NCBI RefSeq assembly: GCF_016802725.1
Contig: NC_052667.1
Location: 15,281,346 to 15,345,345, forward strand
Source of the DNA: Solenopsis invicta
Taxonomy: Eukaryota > Arthropoda > Insecta > Hymenoptera > Formicidae
Direction: 5' to 3'
DNA length: 64,000 nucleotides
The notes under the pieces were generated by a model that did not search any database, was not told the DNA's origin, and saw only the letters and a list, made by a program, of their open reading frames with translations. A program made the position numbers and the translations under genes. Positions 10,507-20,699 of this stretch are shown piece after piece (positions within the stretch are counted from its first letter, which is position 1; each line of letters begins with the position of its first letter).

Positions 10507-13500
10507 CTATATAGGATACTCCTGCTCGGAATCGGTGGGGTCGGCTTGGTCCCCCTCGTTATCGACTGTCTCGGTGCGTTCGGAATCGCTTTCCCCTTCC
10601 GGGTCGGTGTCTTCGGTGTATTCGGTACTGCTCTCCTCTCCCTGATTGGTGGGATCGGTTTCCTGGTGGTTTCGGTCCGGCTTCAGGTCCTGCACATGTA
10701 TCCCACGGTGCCATTTGCCGGTTGCGTTTCTCAGGTCCACAATTACGGGAGAGAGAATTTTTCGCACTTCCATTGTGCCCCTTGTACTTTGGCGCTAACT
10801 TCGCGTTGAATGCGTCTTCTTTTCTGGATAATAGGTGTTCGCGCTTCCATACGAGGTCTCCAATCGTCGGTTTCCAGGCACGGCGTCGGAGGTTGTAGTA
10901 CCTCTCCTGTCGGTTGAACGCACGGGCTAGATTGGTCCGTACTAGCTCGTAAGCGTCCTTTAGCTGGCGGTGCGTGGTGTCCGGTGCGGTGGCATGTGTA
11001 TTCTGGCGAGGATGCTCGCGGGGCTCTGACAATTCTCGCCCGTTGTTGAGGTAGGCTGGGCTATACCCGGTGGCCTCGTGCTGTGCCGTGTTATAGACGA
11101 ATTGTAAGGCGGGGTGTTGGTCCCAGTCCCGGTGGTTTTGCCCGACAAATTGCGATACCATGGTCTTGATGGTTCTGTTGGTGCGCTCCACTGGGTTACA
11201 ATGGGGAGCGTAGGCGGGTGTAGTGCGGTGCTGGATCCTAAAGTCCTGGCACAGTTTTTTCATCTGTCCCGAGATGAATTGCCGGCCATTATCGGAGATT
11301 ATGGTTGCGGGGCATCCGTGGCGGTAGACAATTTTGTCTAGCAGGTGCTGGGCTATTGCCGGGGCGGTGGCGCGGCGCAGCGGACTAAGTTCCACCCATT
11401 TTGTGAACCGGTCCTGCATCACAAGCAACCACGTGTGTCCGCGTGGTGACCGTGGTAGTGGTCCCACCAGGTCGATGGTTACCTGTTCCCATGGAGTTTC
11501 CACGTGGGTGGTGTGAAGAGTGCCGGCTGGTCGGTCCTGCGAGCTCTTATGCGCCAAACAACTGGGGCATGAGCGTACATAGCGGGCCACGTCGGCAAAC
11601 ATTCGGGGCCAGTAGTATTTCCTGGCGGTTCGTGCGATAGTTTTCGCTATGCCCAGGTGTCCAGCCGCGGGTACGTCGTGCACCTGGTGCAAGATGGTGG
11701 CCCGGTCCTCCCTCGGTATGCACATCTTCCACTGTTCGTCCGCCGGTTCCTCGCGGAAATTAGTGGAATGCAGGATGTGCCGGAATAGCTTCCCCTGTCG
11801 GATTTCATATTCTGGGAAATCCGTGGGGTGGTCTCGCACGCGGCGCACCTGGCGTCTGTACCAGGTGCATCGGACGGGTCGGCGGGCGCTACCCACCGCT
11901 GGTAGACGCGAGAGGGCGTCGGCTACTTTGTTTAGTCGACCCTTGCGGTATTTGACGTCGAACTTAAATTGTTGTAGCTCGAGTGCCCATCGTCCGAGGC
12001 GTCCCGCGGGGGAGTCGAGGCGGCGCAGCCACTGGAGAGCCTGGTGGTCGGTGACCACGGTGAACTCATAGCCCTCCAGATAGCCACGCATGTGTCGGAT
12101 CCCCCACACGACGGCCAGGCACTCGAGCTCGGTCGCACTGTAATTCTTTTCGGCTTTATTAAGGGATCGACTAGCATAGGCGATTACGCGTTCGCCCTCC
12201 TCAAAGTATTGTGATAATACTGCGCCGAGTCCGTCGGTACTCGCGTCGGTCTGCAGGAAGAACCTGCGTGAAAAGTCCGGGCAGGCGAGCGTGAGGGATG
12301 AGGTGAGGGAGTGTTTCAGGGTACGGAAAGCGGTCTCCTCGTTCTCCCCCCACCGCCAGGCGGCGTTTTTGCGGGTCAGGTGGGTGAGAGGCGCGGCGAT
12401 GGTTGCGAAATCGGGTGTGAACCGTCGGTACCACGATGCCAGGCCGATGAATTGACGCACCTGTCGGACGTTTGTGGGTGCTGGCCACTGCGCCACGGCG
12501 CGTATCTTGTCGGGATCCGTCCGAATTCCTTGTCGGTCGACCACATGTCCCAAGTACTTCAGGTTGTTCATGCAGAATCGACACTTCTCAGGGTTGAGTT
12601 TCAGTCGGGCCTCCCGTAGGCGTCGGAATACTTCCGCTAGGTGTTGCAAGTGTTCGGAAAAGGTCGCGCTTACGATGATTATGTCGTCGAGGTAAGCAAA
12701 CACGTTTGGTTCTAGCTCCGGACCCAATACGATATCGAGCAGCCGCTGGAAGGTGGCCGGGAATGCAGCCCAAACGGCATGACCGTGAATTGCATGAGTC
12801 CCCAGCCCGGTACGGTGAACGCGGTTACGGGTCGGCTCTCGGGCGACAGAGGCACTTGCCAATATCCCTGTTGGAGGTCGAGGGTCGATAAGAACTGGGC
12901 ACCCCGTAGTTTGTTCAGGGTGGCGGTAATGTTAGGCAAGGGATACGCGTTGCGTTCCGTGACCTCGTTTACCTTGCGGAAGTCTATACAGAAACGCGGC
13001 TTGCCGTCCTTTTTCCTCACTATAACGACGGGGGAGCTCCACGCGCTGGTGGACGGTTCGATAACGCCGGCTGCTTCCATGGCTCGTACCTCGTCGTCAA
13101 TAATTTGCTGCATTGCTGGGTTACGCGGTCGGTATCGTTGCTTGATCGGTGTATCGGTTTTTACGCGGATCACGTGAGTGGCTCGGTCGGTCGGTCCCCG
13201 CACGGTGTCAAACTTTGAAAGCTCTGAGTCGAGGAAGGCTCGGAGTTCCCGTTCCTCCTGCGGGGTGCGGTAGACAATGCCGGTAGCGATCGTGTACGCG
13301 GGTCGTGTGGGAGTCTCACCGGGCGTGATAGTGGCTGGAGGGGGAATCATTATTCCTAGTCGGGCCCACAAGTCGGTGCCAATTAGCATCGGGCTTTCCA
13401 GCGTCGGCAGGATATGAAAACGGTGGCGTAGCCGCCGCCCTGCGACTTGTATCGAGATGTTGACCCGTCCGAGAGTGGTGGCAGCGGTACCGTCTGCCAG

Positions 13501-13626
13501 GCTAATGGTTTCTTCTTGCGTCACTGGCCGGATCCTCATCGGTTGGATTAGCTCTGCGGTGTCTGCGTTGATCATGGAGATCTCGGATCCGGTGTCTAGT
13601 AGCGCGGAGATGCGGTGGGATCCCAT
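10507..13626 (-). pseudogene. Gypsy-2 pol: protease, RT, RNase H, integrase (two frameshifts)
   Basis: From 13626 downward, a first frame gives an aspartic protease with LLDTGSEISMI (about residues 9-19), then the start of RT (GVIEPSTSAWSSPVV, FCIDFRKVN). Near 12760-12775, just after MPFGLHS, the frame shifts. The second long frame (12862 down to 10559) carries YLDDIIIV of the RT active site, RNase H (TDAST, TELECLAV, TDHQAL), the HHCC zinc finger (H...GHLG, C-x2-C in SCPSCL) and an integrase core with Asp, Asp and Glu in TIDLVG, SDNGRQF and NPVERTN. A further shift near 10770-10780 places the acidic C-terminal tail (ends at 10507) in another frame. All catalytic motifs are intact, so the defects are few small indels. 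Confidence 0.92.
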
Positions 13627-13658
13627 TCGGACCCGTAGGTGCGGTCATGGCTGGTATT

Positions 13659-14614
13659 TTAGCTGGATGCGGCCCGGGTGTCGGAATCGCCTGTCCCGGC
13701 CCCTGCGGCGTTTCCCGGCCTCGGATGGCAGTCTTTGGTTAGCACACCATCCTTCCCACACTGGGAGCAGAATTTTTTTGGCGGTCTTCGGCAGTTGAAG
13801 CGGTTGTGGCCTCGTTGCTTGCATCGCCAGCAAGCATAGGCGCGGTCGTACGGTGCGTCGGTGGCGGCGGCACTAACTTTTCGTTTATCGGCCCTATCTT
13901 CAGCCTCTTGTGCTTTTATAATTTCCTCGTACTCTGCCGCTTGTTCGGCTAGGCTGGTCAGGTCGGTGGTCTCGTCTAGTCGCACATAGAGTTTATACTC
14001 GGCGCGCAGATTTTCGTAGAGGCGATCCACTTTTTCGGCCTGGGTGAAGCCTCCGGCGCGACGCATCATGGTTAACATCGCCGTTGCGTATTGGGCGTAG
14101 GGTTCCTTCGTTTGCTGGCGTCGCTCTTGAATCTCCCTGGTTAGTTTAGCCTGATATCGGCGAGGCAGTAATGGCGACGTACGGCACTCAGGAAGTCTTG
14201 CCATGTTTCCCAAGTCTCCTTTTCGTTCCTATACCAGGCGAGTGCGTCGCCTCGCAGGAGTTCGGGAAGTCCGGCCTTCATTTGTGCATCACTAAAGAGG
14301 TATTCTTGTTGGAGCTCGGTTACACGCTCGAGAAATGACAACGGGTCGCGTCCGTCAAAGTGACAGCCCCACTTGCGGATTTGGTTCATGGTTTTGGCGT
14401 GCATGTTGTCGGTCGTGATCCCTGATAAAAAGGGGTTCGCGGCCCCGACTTCGGATTCGTTCGGCGGTTCGACCTGTCCGGGCATCGTGAGGAAATGTTG
14501 AATCACTCGGTGGCGGATTTCGTCTACCGTACCGTTGGTCTCGATTTGGTAGGTTCGGGCCAAAACCTCGAGCTGTTCTCTCCGTAAGCTGGTTACCCAA
14601 TTGGTCAGCGACAT
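13659..14614 (-). pseudogene. Gypsy-2 gag (one frameshift)
   Basis: The ATG at 14612-14614 starts MSLTNWVTSLRREQLEVLAR, a SAP-like N-terminus. A retrotransposon gag domain follows (WGCHFDGRDPLSFLERV and GDALAWYRNEKETWE). At about 14160-14170, after VRRHY, the reading shifts into the frame ending at 13659. That frame contains the rest of the capsid region and two zinc knuckles: CWRCKQRGHNRFNC and CSQCGKDGVLTKDC, the second lacking a normal His. The frame ends 33 bp before the pol start, consistent with gag-pol made by frameshifting or a fused frame. Confidence 0.88.
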
Positions 14615-14782
14615 TGATTCGTGGATACGGTCACGGCTTGTTTTCCTTCTCTTTTCGGTTTAATACGGTCACCGTTTATCGGACAAAACAAAAAAAGAAA
14701 CCCGGTCTATCGGTAGGAACGGTCACGGTCTATCGAGAAAAAAAAAACCCACACACGGAAACAAACGGTCATCGGAAAAACG

Positions 14783-14800
14783 GTCCCTGTTCGGGCGCCA
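14783..14800 (-). other. Gypsy-2 primer-binding site for tRNA-Lys
   Basis: On the minus strand, directly after the 5' LTR, the sequence is TGGCGCCCGAACAGGGAC (18 nt). This is complementary to the 3' end of a tRNA-Lys and identical to the primer-binding site known from lentiviruses that use tRNA-Lys3. Confidence 0.9.
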
Positions 14801-16038
14801 TGTAACGCTGGTACTGTCTCGGAGTCGGTTACGGGATTTTAGGTTCAGGATAGGATGCTCGGATGTGCTCGCCGGGTGTCCGGGTTCGTATTCAATGATA
14901 ACGCCGTGGTTTGGTAGTGAAAACGAAAGAGGTTAAATATATTTGGCTATGCTTTAGTACAAAAATGAAATGATACAGATCCGATAGTGTTATCGGGTAA
15001 TACTGAACTACTCGAATAGTATTGCGGCACTTAATTGCGCGGTCGTCGACCCGCGTGACATCAAGAGATCGGTCACAATATATTCGCGGTACACTTAATA
15101 TCTAAAACACTTAGGAGTACGTATCTTAGGAACTCCGCGATTAGTAGTACGGCACGGGAGTGCTTAATTGCGCGGTCGTCGGCCCGCGTGAAACTAAGAG
15201 AACGGTCACGATGTATTCGCGGCGTACTTACTATTTAAACGGAGCGGATTCCAGGAGCTCCGGAACGAACGGACAGGAATTGTGCGCCCAAGCGCTCGGA
15301 AGTAATGATCGGAGGGCCGCGAAGCGGCTAACTTATCGTACAGTTAAACGGGCCGTTATTGGCCCGCGCGGCGGTCGGTCGCGATACGCGAAATCGGTAG
15401 TACTCGGTGCAGCGAACGGTTCAGCGATACGCGAGTGCGGTCGACGGTAGAGACTTAAGCGGTCTCTCCCTGCGGAGTGTTGTCACCCCGTAGGGAACAG
15501 GTTTGCGGAATGAGCCTTAGAACGGTGTCGGGCATCCCCGACGGTGGTGCGGGTCTCGAGAATCCCCGAGAACGGAATTGCGGGACGGACGGTTCCTGTT
15601 GGCCGAGAATACCCAGCCGCGGAAATGACGAGTATTCCCGTCGCGGAACGGAGGATGGGATTGGCCGAGTATTCCCAGCCGTCAGGACCGACGAGTATTC
15701 CCGTCGCGAGAAAGTTAGAACGAGAATGCCCGTTCCGGGGAAGTGCTTGAGAATGCCCAAGCTAAGGCGTCGAGAATACCCGGCGCAGGAGCGGAGTAGG
15801 TTTGAGATCGGTGGCTCGGAGTGATCTGATCTCGGCTGCTCGCTGCCGGCTTATATAGCAGTCCGCGCGGTCGTATGTACTAGTCAGCGCGCGTGGTGGG
15901 GCCGGCCGGAGTAGGGACGCTTGCCGAGCGCGGCGCGCGGCACGCATGGTAGCGCGTGATCGCGGCATGCTTAGCTGAACGCGCGCGCGTGATTGCTCTT
16001 ACGCGTTGCGTTCGGCGGCGGAAAGGCGTCACGTTACA
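14801..16038 (-). repeat. Gypsy-2 5' LTR (right copy)
   Basis: The right LTR copy, starting TGTAACGCTGG at 14801 and ending GTTACA at 16033-16038, followed by the target duplication AACT. In transcription orientation this is the 5' LTR and carries the promoter. Confidence 0.93.
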
Positions 16039-16177
16039 AACTTACATTTATTATTAAAAATGATATTTATTTAATATATTAGCTTTATTAATATATTTAT
16101 TTAATTGATATGTTTAATACATTTGCTTTCTTAAATATATTTATTTTATTTTATAGATATTAAATTTGTTGTGTTGA

Positions 16178-16259
16178 TAGGCGAGTAATCGCATTTTACT
16201 ACATTAAAATATTTTTTATATGAAATATTTTAATGTAGTAAAATGCAGTTACCCGCCTA
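16178..16259. repeat. Short perfect-type palindrome at the right arm
   Basis: ATAGGCGAGTAATCGCATTT at the left and its near-complement ending ACCCGCCTAT at 16259 flank TTTTACTACATTAAAATATT-type sequence and its complement. The result is a stem of over 35 bp with a small loop, lying at the inner end of the arm at 16219-16388. Confidence 0.75.
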
Positions 16260-16388
16260 TCGACAGCGAGACTTGCTGAGCAAGTCGATTAATCAAGATT
16301 GGCCGAAACGCCGAACGCGAACGGCGTGAGCCATGGCTTTCATCCCCACCACCTGACTGCCGCCTGACTACCGTCTCGGACTTGGAAG
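16219..16388 (+). repeat. Right inverted arm around Gypsy-2 / 5' region of the LINE
   Basis: Inverted partner of 8997-9156. It continues without a visible break into CT-rich sequence and the first LINE open frame, so it may be the LINE 5' UTR. Confidence 0.7.
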
Positions 16389-16490
16389 CCTTGCCGAAAC
16401 CTCCGCTTCTGGGACCTCGCAATTTTGAATTTCCATTGCATTTCATCTCTATATACTTAAAATTTTGTGCCATTTTGGGTAACATCGGCA

Positions 16491-16521
<31 letters not shown>

Positions 16522-17703
16522 TTCTTTCTCTGACGACGAAAACAAGAACAAAGGACTTCGAAAACGGATCTCACTAACGAACGTGTCTCTCGCACCGAGT
16601 TCGACAAGCGTCTCAAATCCTCGCTCTACGTCAGACTGTGAACAGACACAGCGACAAAGTAGCAAAAATTTTGTTAAGCAGCAAGGAGTTCCTGGAGAGG
16701 CGGAGGCAGATAGAGTTCGCTTTTCGTGTCTGCAAGGACGCATTTCTCGAGCTGTCATCGGCTTATTTAAGTGTTTTGAAAGAACATCTGCTCCTCCATT
16801 ATCTGAGGAACTTAAAACTCCTATAGATAAAGCAGTCATTAATGCGTTTGATTTTTTGCGGACGCAAATGGAACATGCCGACTGGACGGTCGGGGCGACC
16901 TGTGCGCCGAGTACGTCTGCTAATACAGGCGCGAAAACTTATGCGTCCGCTTGCTTGGCGCAACCGACGATCTGCGTGGCCCGAGATCCTGTTCTAGACA
17001 TTCCAAAGACCACTAATCTTATAGTCACTTTCACGGACGAGTCTGGCCTTGCGACTTCTTGCGAAACCAGGAGTGTCTTGGAAAAATCGTTAAAGCCCTC
17101 CGAGTATGACCTAAAAATATGTCGGATATCGTCAGTTAGGAAAAACGGCATTTGTATCGAGACCCATTCCGTGGATCTGGCTAAATTGAGGCAATCGCAG
17201 GTTTTGGACAGAGTCGGTCTTAGGCTAGAGCAGAAAACCAAAATTAATCTTAGGCTTATATTGCACAGAATTCTGAATTTGAAGAATGTTACTTTCCCGG
17301 ACATCAGGGTTATTTATATTTTCCCTCCAAGAGAGAATCGAAAATTCACCAGCTGTGTCATAAAGGTATCACCTGCTATCCGCGCCGAATTACTGAAGGA
17401 GGAATTAATTTTTGTAAATTATTTTGTTTGCAAAATTGCTGACTACGTAAAGGTTTTACAGTGCTATAGATGCTTGGCATTGGTCACTTCGCCAAGACAT
17501 GTAAGTTTCCACCTTGCTGCGGTCACTGTGCTGAGGGACACGAAACCAGGGATTGTGTCACGAGAGAGAGGGATCCGGTTTGTGGCAACTGCATGCGATG
17601 GCTGCCTCACGAGGGGCGATCTCACTCAGCGTTGGATAGCAGATACTGCCCCATCTTGCAAAGGAGAGTCGCCGATCGTATAAAAAACATAGATTATGAA
17701 TAG
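16382..17703 (+). pseudogene. LINE ORF1, gag-like with CCHC knuckles (frameshifted)
   Basis: An open frame covers 16382-17683 but its true start is unclear; the early part translates the CT-rich leader and is probably not coding. Downstream lies an RNA-binding-type region (PDIRVIYIFPP, SCVIKVSPAIRAELL). At about 17470-17480 the frame shifts, because the zinc knuckle beginning CYRCL continues as GIGHFAKTC in the frame that ends at 17703. A second knuckle (CGHCAEGHETRDC) and a third Cys/His cluster follow. ORF1 proteins of this type bind element RNA. Confidence 0.72.
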
Positions 17704-20619
17704 TAAAGAGACGGATTACAATCAATTATGTCATGTTAACTGCCAATTGCTGCTTGCGCATATAGACGAATTCCGAGTCAACTTTGTTAACTCTAAGTAT
17801 CATATTATCTGCCTTAGAGAAACTTGGCTCAAACCAGCTATTTTGGATTAAATGATATCTCTGCAGGGCTATTATCCGCTCAGATGTGATCGGTTCGGGA
17901 AGCAGAGGGGAGGTGTGGCTCTCTTCGTGCGCGAGCACTTGTGGGTCCGACTGCTACAACATTCAAATAATGTTTATAATCACAAACCGGAGTACATTCT
18001 CGCGGAGGTGATTCCGGACGGAAGGTCAAAGGTTCTTCTCGGCGTGGTGTACAGGCCTTTACACTGTGGGTATCTGGCGGATTTCCTGAACGTCTTCACA
18101 GTTGTTTCTGCATTATATAATCACTCCATCATCTTCAATGATTTTAATGCCGACTTGTGCTCTCAGACGTTCGACTCTGAGCAGATTAAGTCTTTTGTGA
18201 ACACATCTAATCTATTCCTGGTGCCTTTTGAGCCAACACACCACACTCGTTCTTCTTTCACGTGGCTGGATCTATGTATCATCGACGATGGTGAAAAACT
18301 TGTGACGAGGAGTCAACGCGATGTCACGTTTTTCTCCGCACATCAGCTGATTGAAATAATGTACAGGATTAAAGTTGATCGCTATTGCAAAACGTGCATC
18401 TCAGCGCGAGATTTTCGTTCCTTTGATAAAGACACTTTCCTGGACGATCTTAGCACGTGTGACTGGGAAGCTCTGTATCGTGAGTGTGATTTTTACATAA
18501 AGGTCAGGATGTTCAACAACTACGTCACTGGATGCTTCGACAAGCATGCTCCGCTAAAAGAAATTATTCCAAGGTACCTGCCTTTGCCGGGGATCACTAA
18601 CAAGATCAGAAGGTTTATGGCGGAGAGGAACAGGAATCGGAGAAGATAGAGGAGGAACCCCGTCTAAGGATTACGACTTTTTCAAGAAGCTAAGAAATCA
18701 GGTACGCACCACTAAGCAAAACTACTATCAAGCGACCTTCTGCGAGCTTGAGGGGTCCGATACTGTGTGGAAGAGGCTAAAACATTTCGGGTTGATAAAA
18801 TCTAAGGCAATAGAGAGGAGACTACTCTTTTCTACGGAAGATTTAAACGCATTTTTTACTAACCACGTAATAGCGACGGAGCATAGAGTTGATGATGTTC
18901 ACCTGGGAGAAGAGTCGTACGACGATTCAAAATTCTATTGAAGCTACATCGAGCGTCGCCACGTCTTAAAGGCTCTAACATCACGAGGGTCTAAAGCTGC
19001 GGGCAGAAGGACTACCGGCCGATCTTAATTTTGTATTTCATCTCCAAGGTCTTAGAACAAATTGTGGCAGATCAGATAAAAGTCTACCTAGAAAGACAAG
19101 ATATCTTGGATCCAACTCAGTCTGCTTATCTGAAGGGCTCATCCACTCAAACGGCCTTGATTAAATTTCTGGACGATGTCCGCCAGGCGGCGGATTCTAG
19201 AAAAGTTACAGTGTGCGTCTTTTTCAACTTCACAAAGGCGTTTGACTACATCTGCCATTGCATATTAATAGAAGAGTTAAGGAATATAAGCTTTTCGTGT
19301 TCCTCATTACGCTGGGTTTTTGCCTATCTTTTTCTTAGGAAACAAGCAGTTAGAGATCCAATCACGCGTAGGTTGTCAGAGGTCAGAAGCACCTCGGGAG
19401 TACTAGAACAGGGATCTGTTCTGAAGCCTCTGCTGTTCGTTCTTTATCTCTTGGATTTCAGGGACATTTTAAAAGACTGCAATTATAGTTCTAATGATCT
19501 GCTTATCTACTTTTACGCAAAGCCTCGATATTTGCACGACAGCATATCTTTAGTCAACGAAGATATCAGGAGCATCACAGACTGGGCCACTTATAATTGT
19601 CTTATACTAAATCCTTCCAAAACCACAGCAATAATAGTGGGTACAGCCAGATACGTAAATAACCTTGCCTTAAACAAGTTTCTCTGCATAAGGGTTAAGA
19701 ACTCCGACATACCATTTGTGAACTCAGTCAATTATCTTGGACTGACTATTTTTAACAACTTATCGTGAAGCGGGAGAAGCAGGCAACGAGGACAACGTCT
19801 AAAATATACGCTTCGCTACATCAATTCAAATTATGCAAAAATTTCTTGCCTATCTCCCTTAGGGAAAGGTTGGTAAGAACGATAACTTTTCTAATTCTGG
19901 ACTACTGTTTAGTTGCTCTTACGGACATTTTTCAAGAGCAGAACTTTAGGCTGCAGAGGGCCTTGAATGCTTGTGTTAAGTTTATCTACCAGGCAAGGAG
20001 AGACGAACATATCACCCCTTATTTTGATAAATTAGGATGATTAAAGACTCATTCCAGAAGAAGTTACTTAATAGGGAGCCTCACCTTTCGTATAATGCTT
20101 ACAAAAAAACCTGCAATCTACAAGGATTATACTCGCAGAAGCGACGTGATAGTCCGCAACACAAGGGCCGCGAGTAACATGTTAATCGCGCTGTACTGTA
20201 GAACCAAGTTATATAAGAGGTCTTTTAGATGCGTTTTCATCGAGTTATGGAACAGCCTTCCATCTGACATTAGATGTGCCAAATTGCTAGACATCTTTGA
20301 ATCTGGACTTTACGATTTCCTGTTCAGAACAAACCGTTGATAGGCCAAAATCTGCTTCACCTTCAACCCGATCAATCGAAACATTGGTCTTGATATAGCG
20401 ACTGACTAATTATTCTAGTCCATATTTATATTAATTTTTACTTATATTAATTACTAATTTTCAATATTTTTTAAATATTTTCTTAATTTCAGATTATATT
20501 GTAACTGTATATTAGTATCTATATTTTTGCGATTTTTGATCTTTCATGACTATCTTAAAGATGTAATTGATGATGCGCTTAAGGGGATTTAATTCCAAAG
20601 CGCGTAATAAGTGATGATT

Positions 20620-20621
<2 letters not shown>
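16389..20621 (+). mobile_element. Jockey/CR1-like non-LTR retrotransposon
   Basis: A plus-strand LINE with a CT-rich leader (16495-16535), ORF1 with zinc knuckles, and ORF2 with endonuclease and reverse transcriptase, followed by a 3' UTR (20341-20621) that runs into CT and CA microsatellites. Frameshifts and stops make it inactive. The tail with a WNSLPSDIR motif (20251-20277) is typical of the C-terminus of Jockey/CR1 RT proteins; the clade is my inference. Confidence 0.8.
17704..20340 (+). pseudogene. LINE ORF2: endonuclease and reverse transcriptase (decayed)
   Basis: An apurinic-like endonuclease domain begins near 17720 (HVNCQLL, ETWLKP), has an in-frame TAA at 17849-17851 and continues to 18649 (GVALFVREHL, GVVYRP, FNDFNAD). 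A frame break follows. RT lies at 19031-19768 (FFNFTKAFD for the first catalytic block; EQGSVLKPLLF for the usual PQGSVLGPLLF). The active-site YADD is degraded to FYAKP near 19510. Two further short frames (19765-20040 and 20095-20340) carry the C-terminal domain. Several key residues are lost, so the copy is inactive. Confidence 0.8.
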
Positions 20622-20654
<33 letters not shown>

Positions 20655-20658
20655 AACA

Positions 20659-20698
<40 letters not shown>
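20622..20698. repeat. CT then CA microsatellite
   Basis: A (CT)n tract at about 20622-20651 is followed by ACAAACAC and (CA)n to about 20696. It marks the boundary between the plus-strand LINE and the minus-strand purine-biased LINE. Confidence 0.9.

Positions 20699-20699
<1 letters not shown>

Larger units (their letters stand above)
9239..16038 (-). mobile_element. Gypsy-2 LTR retrotransposon, full length and young
   Basis: This 6.8-kb minus-strand Gypsy has LTRs of 1232 bp (9239-10470) and 1238 bp (14801-16038). Both begin TGTAACGCTGG and end GTTACA in plus orientation. The 4-bp target duplication AACT is present at 9235-9238 and 16039-16042. A primer-binding site, polypurine tract, gag, protease, RT, RNase H and integrase are all visible. 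By eye the LTRs differ at about 15 positions plus three short indels, so insertion is recent. At least three frameshifts interrupt the coding region. No envelope frame is visible. Confidence 0.93.

Noticed and set aside
11114..13798. Many plus-strand frames of 60-140 residues
   Set aside because: They are antisense shadows of Gypsy-2 pol.
14783..14800. Endogenous lentivirus
   Set aside because: The primer site matches tRNA-Lys use, but the protein order, Gypsy-type integrase and lack of envelope or accessory genes show a Gypsy retrotransposon.
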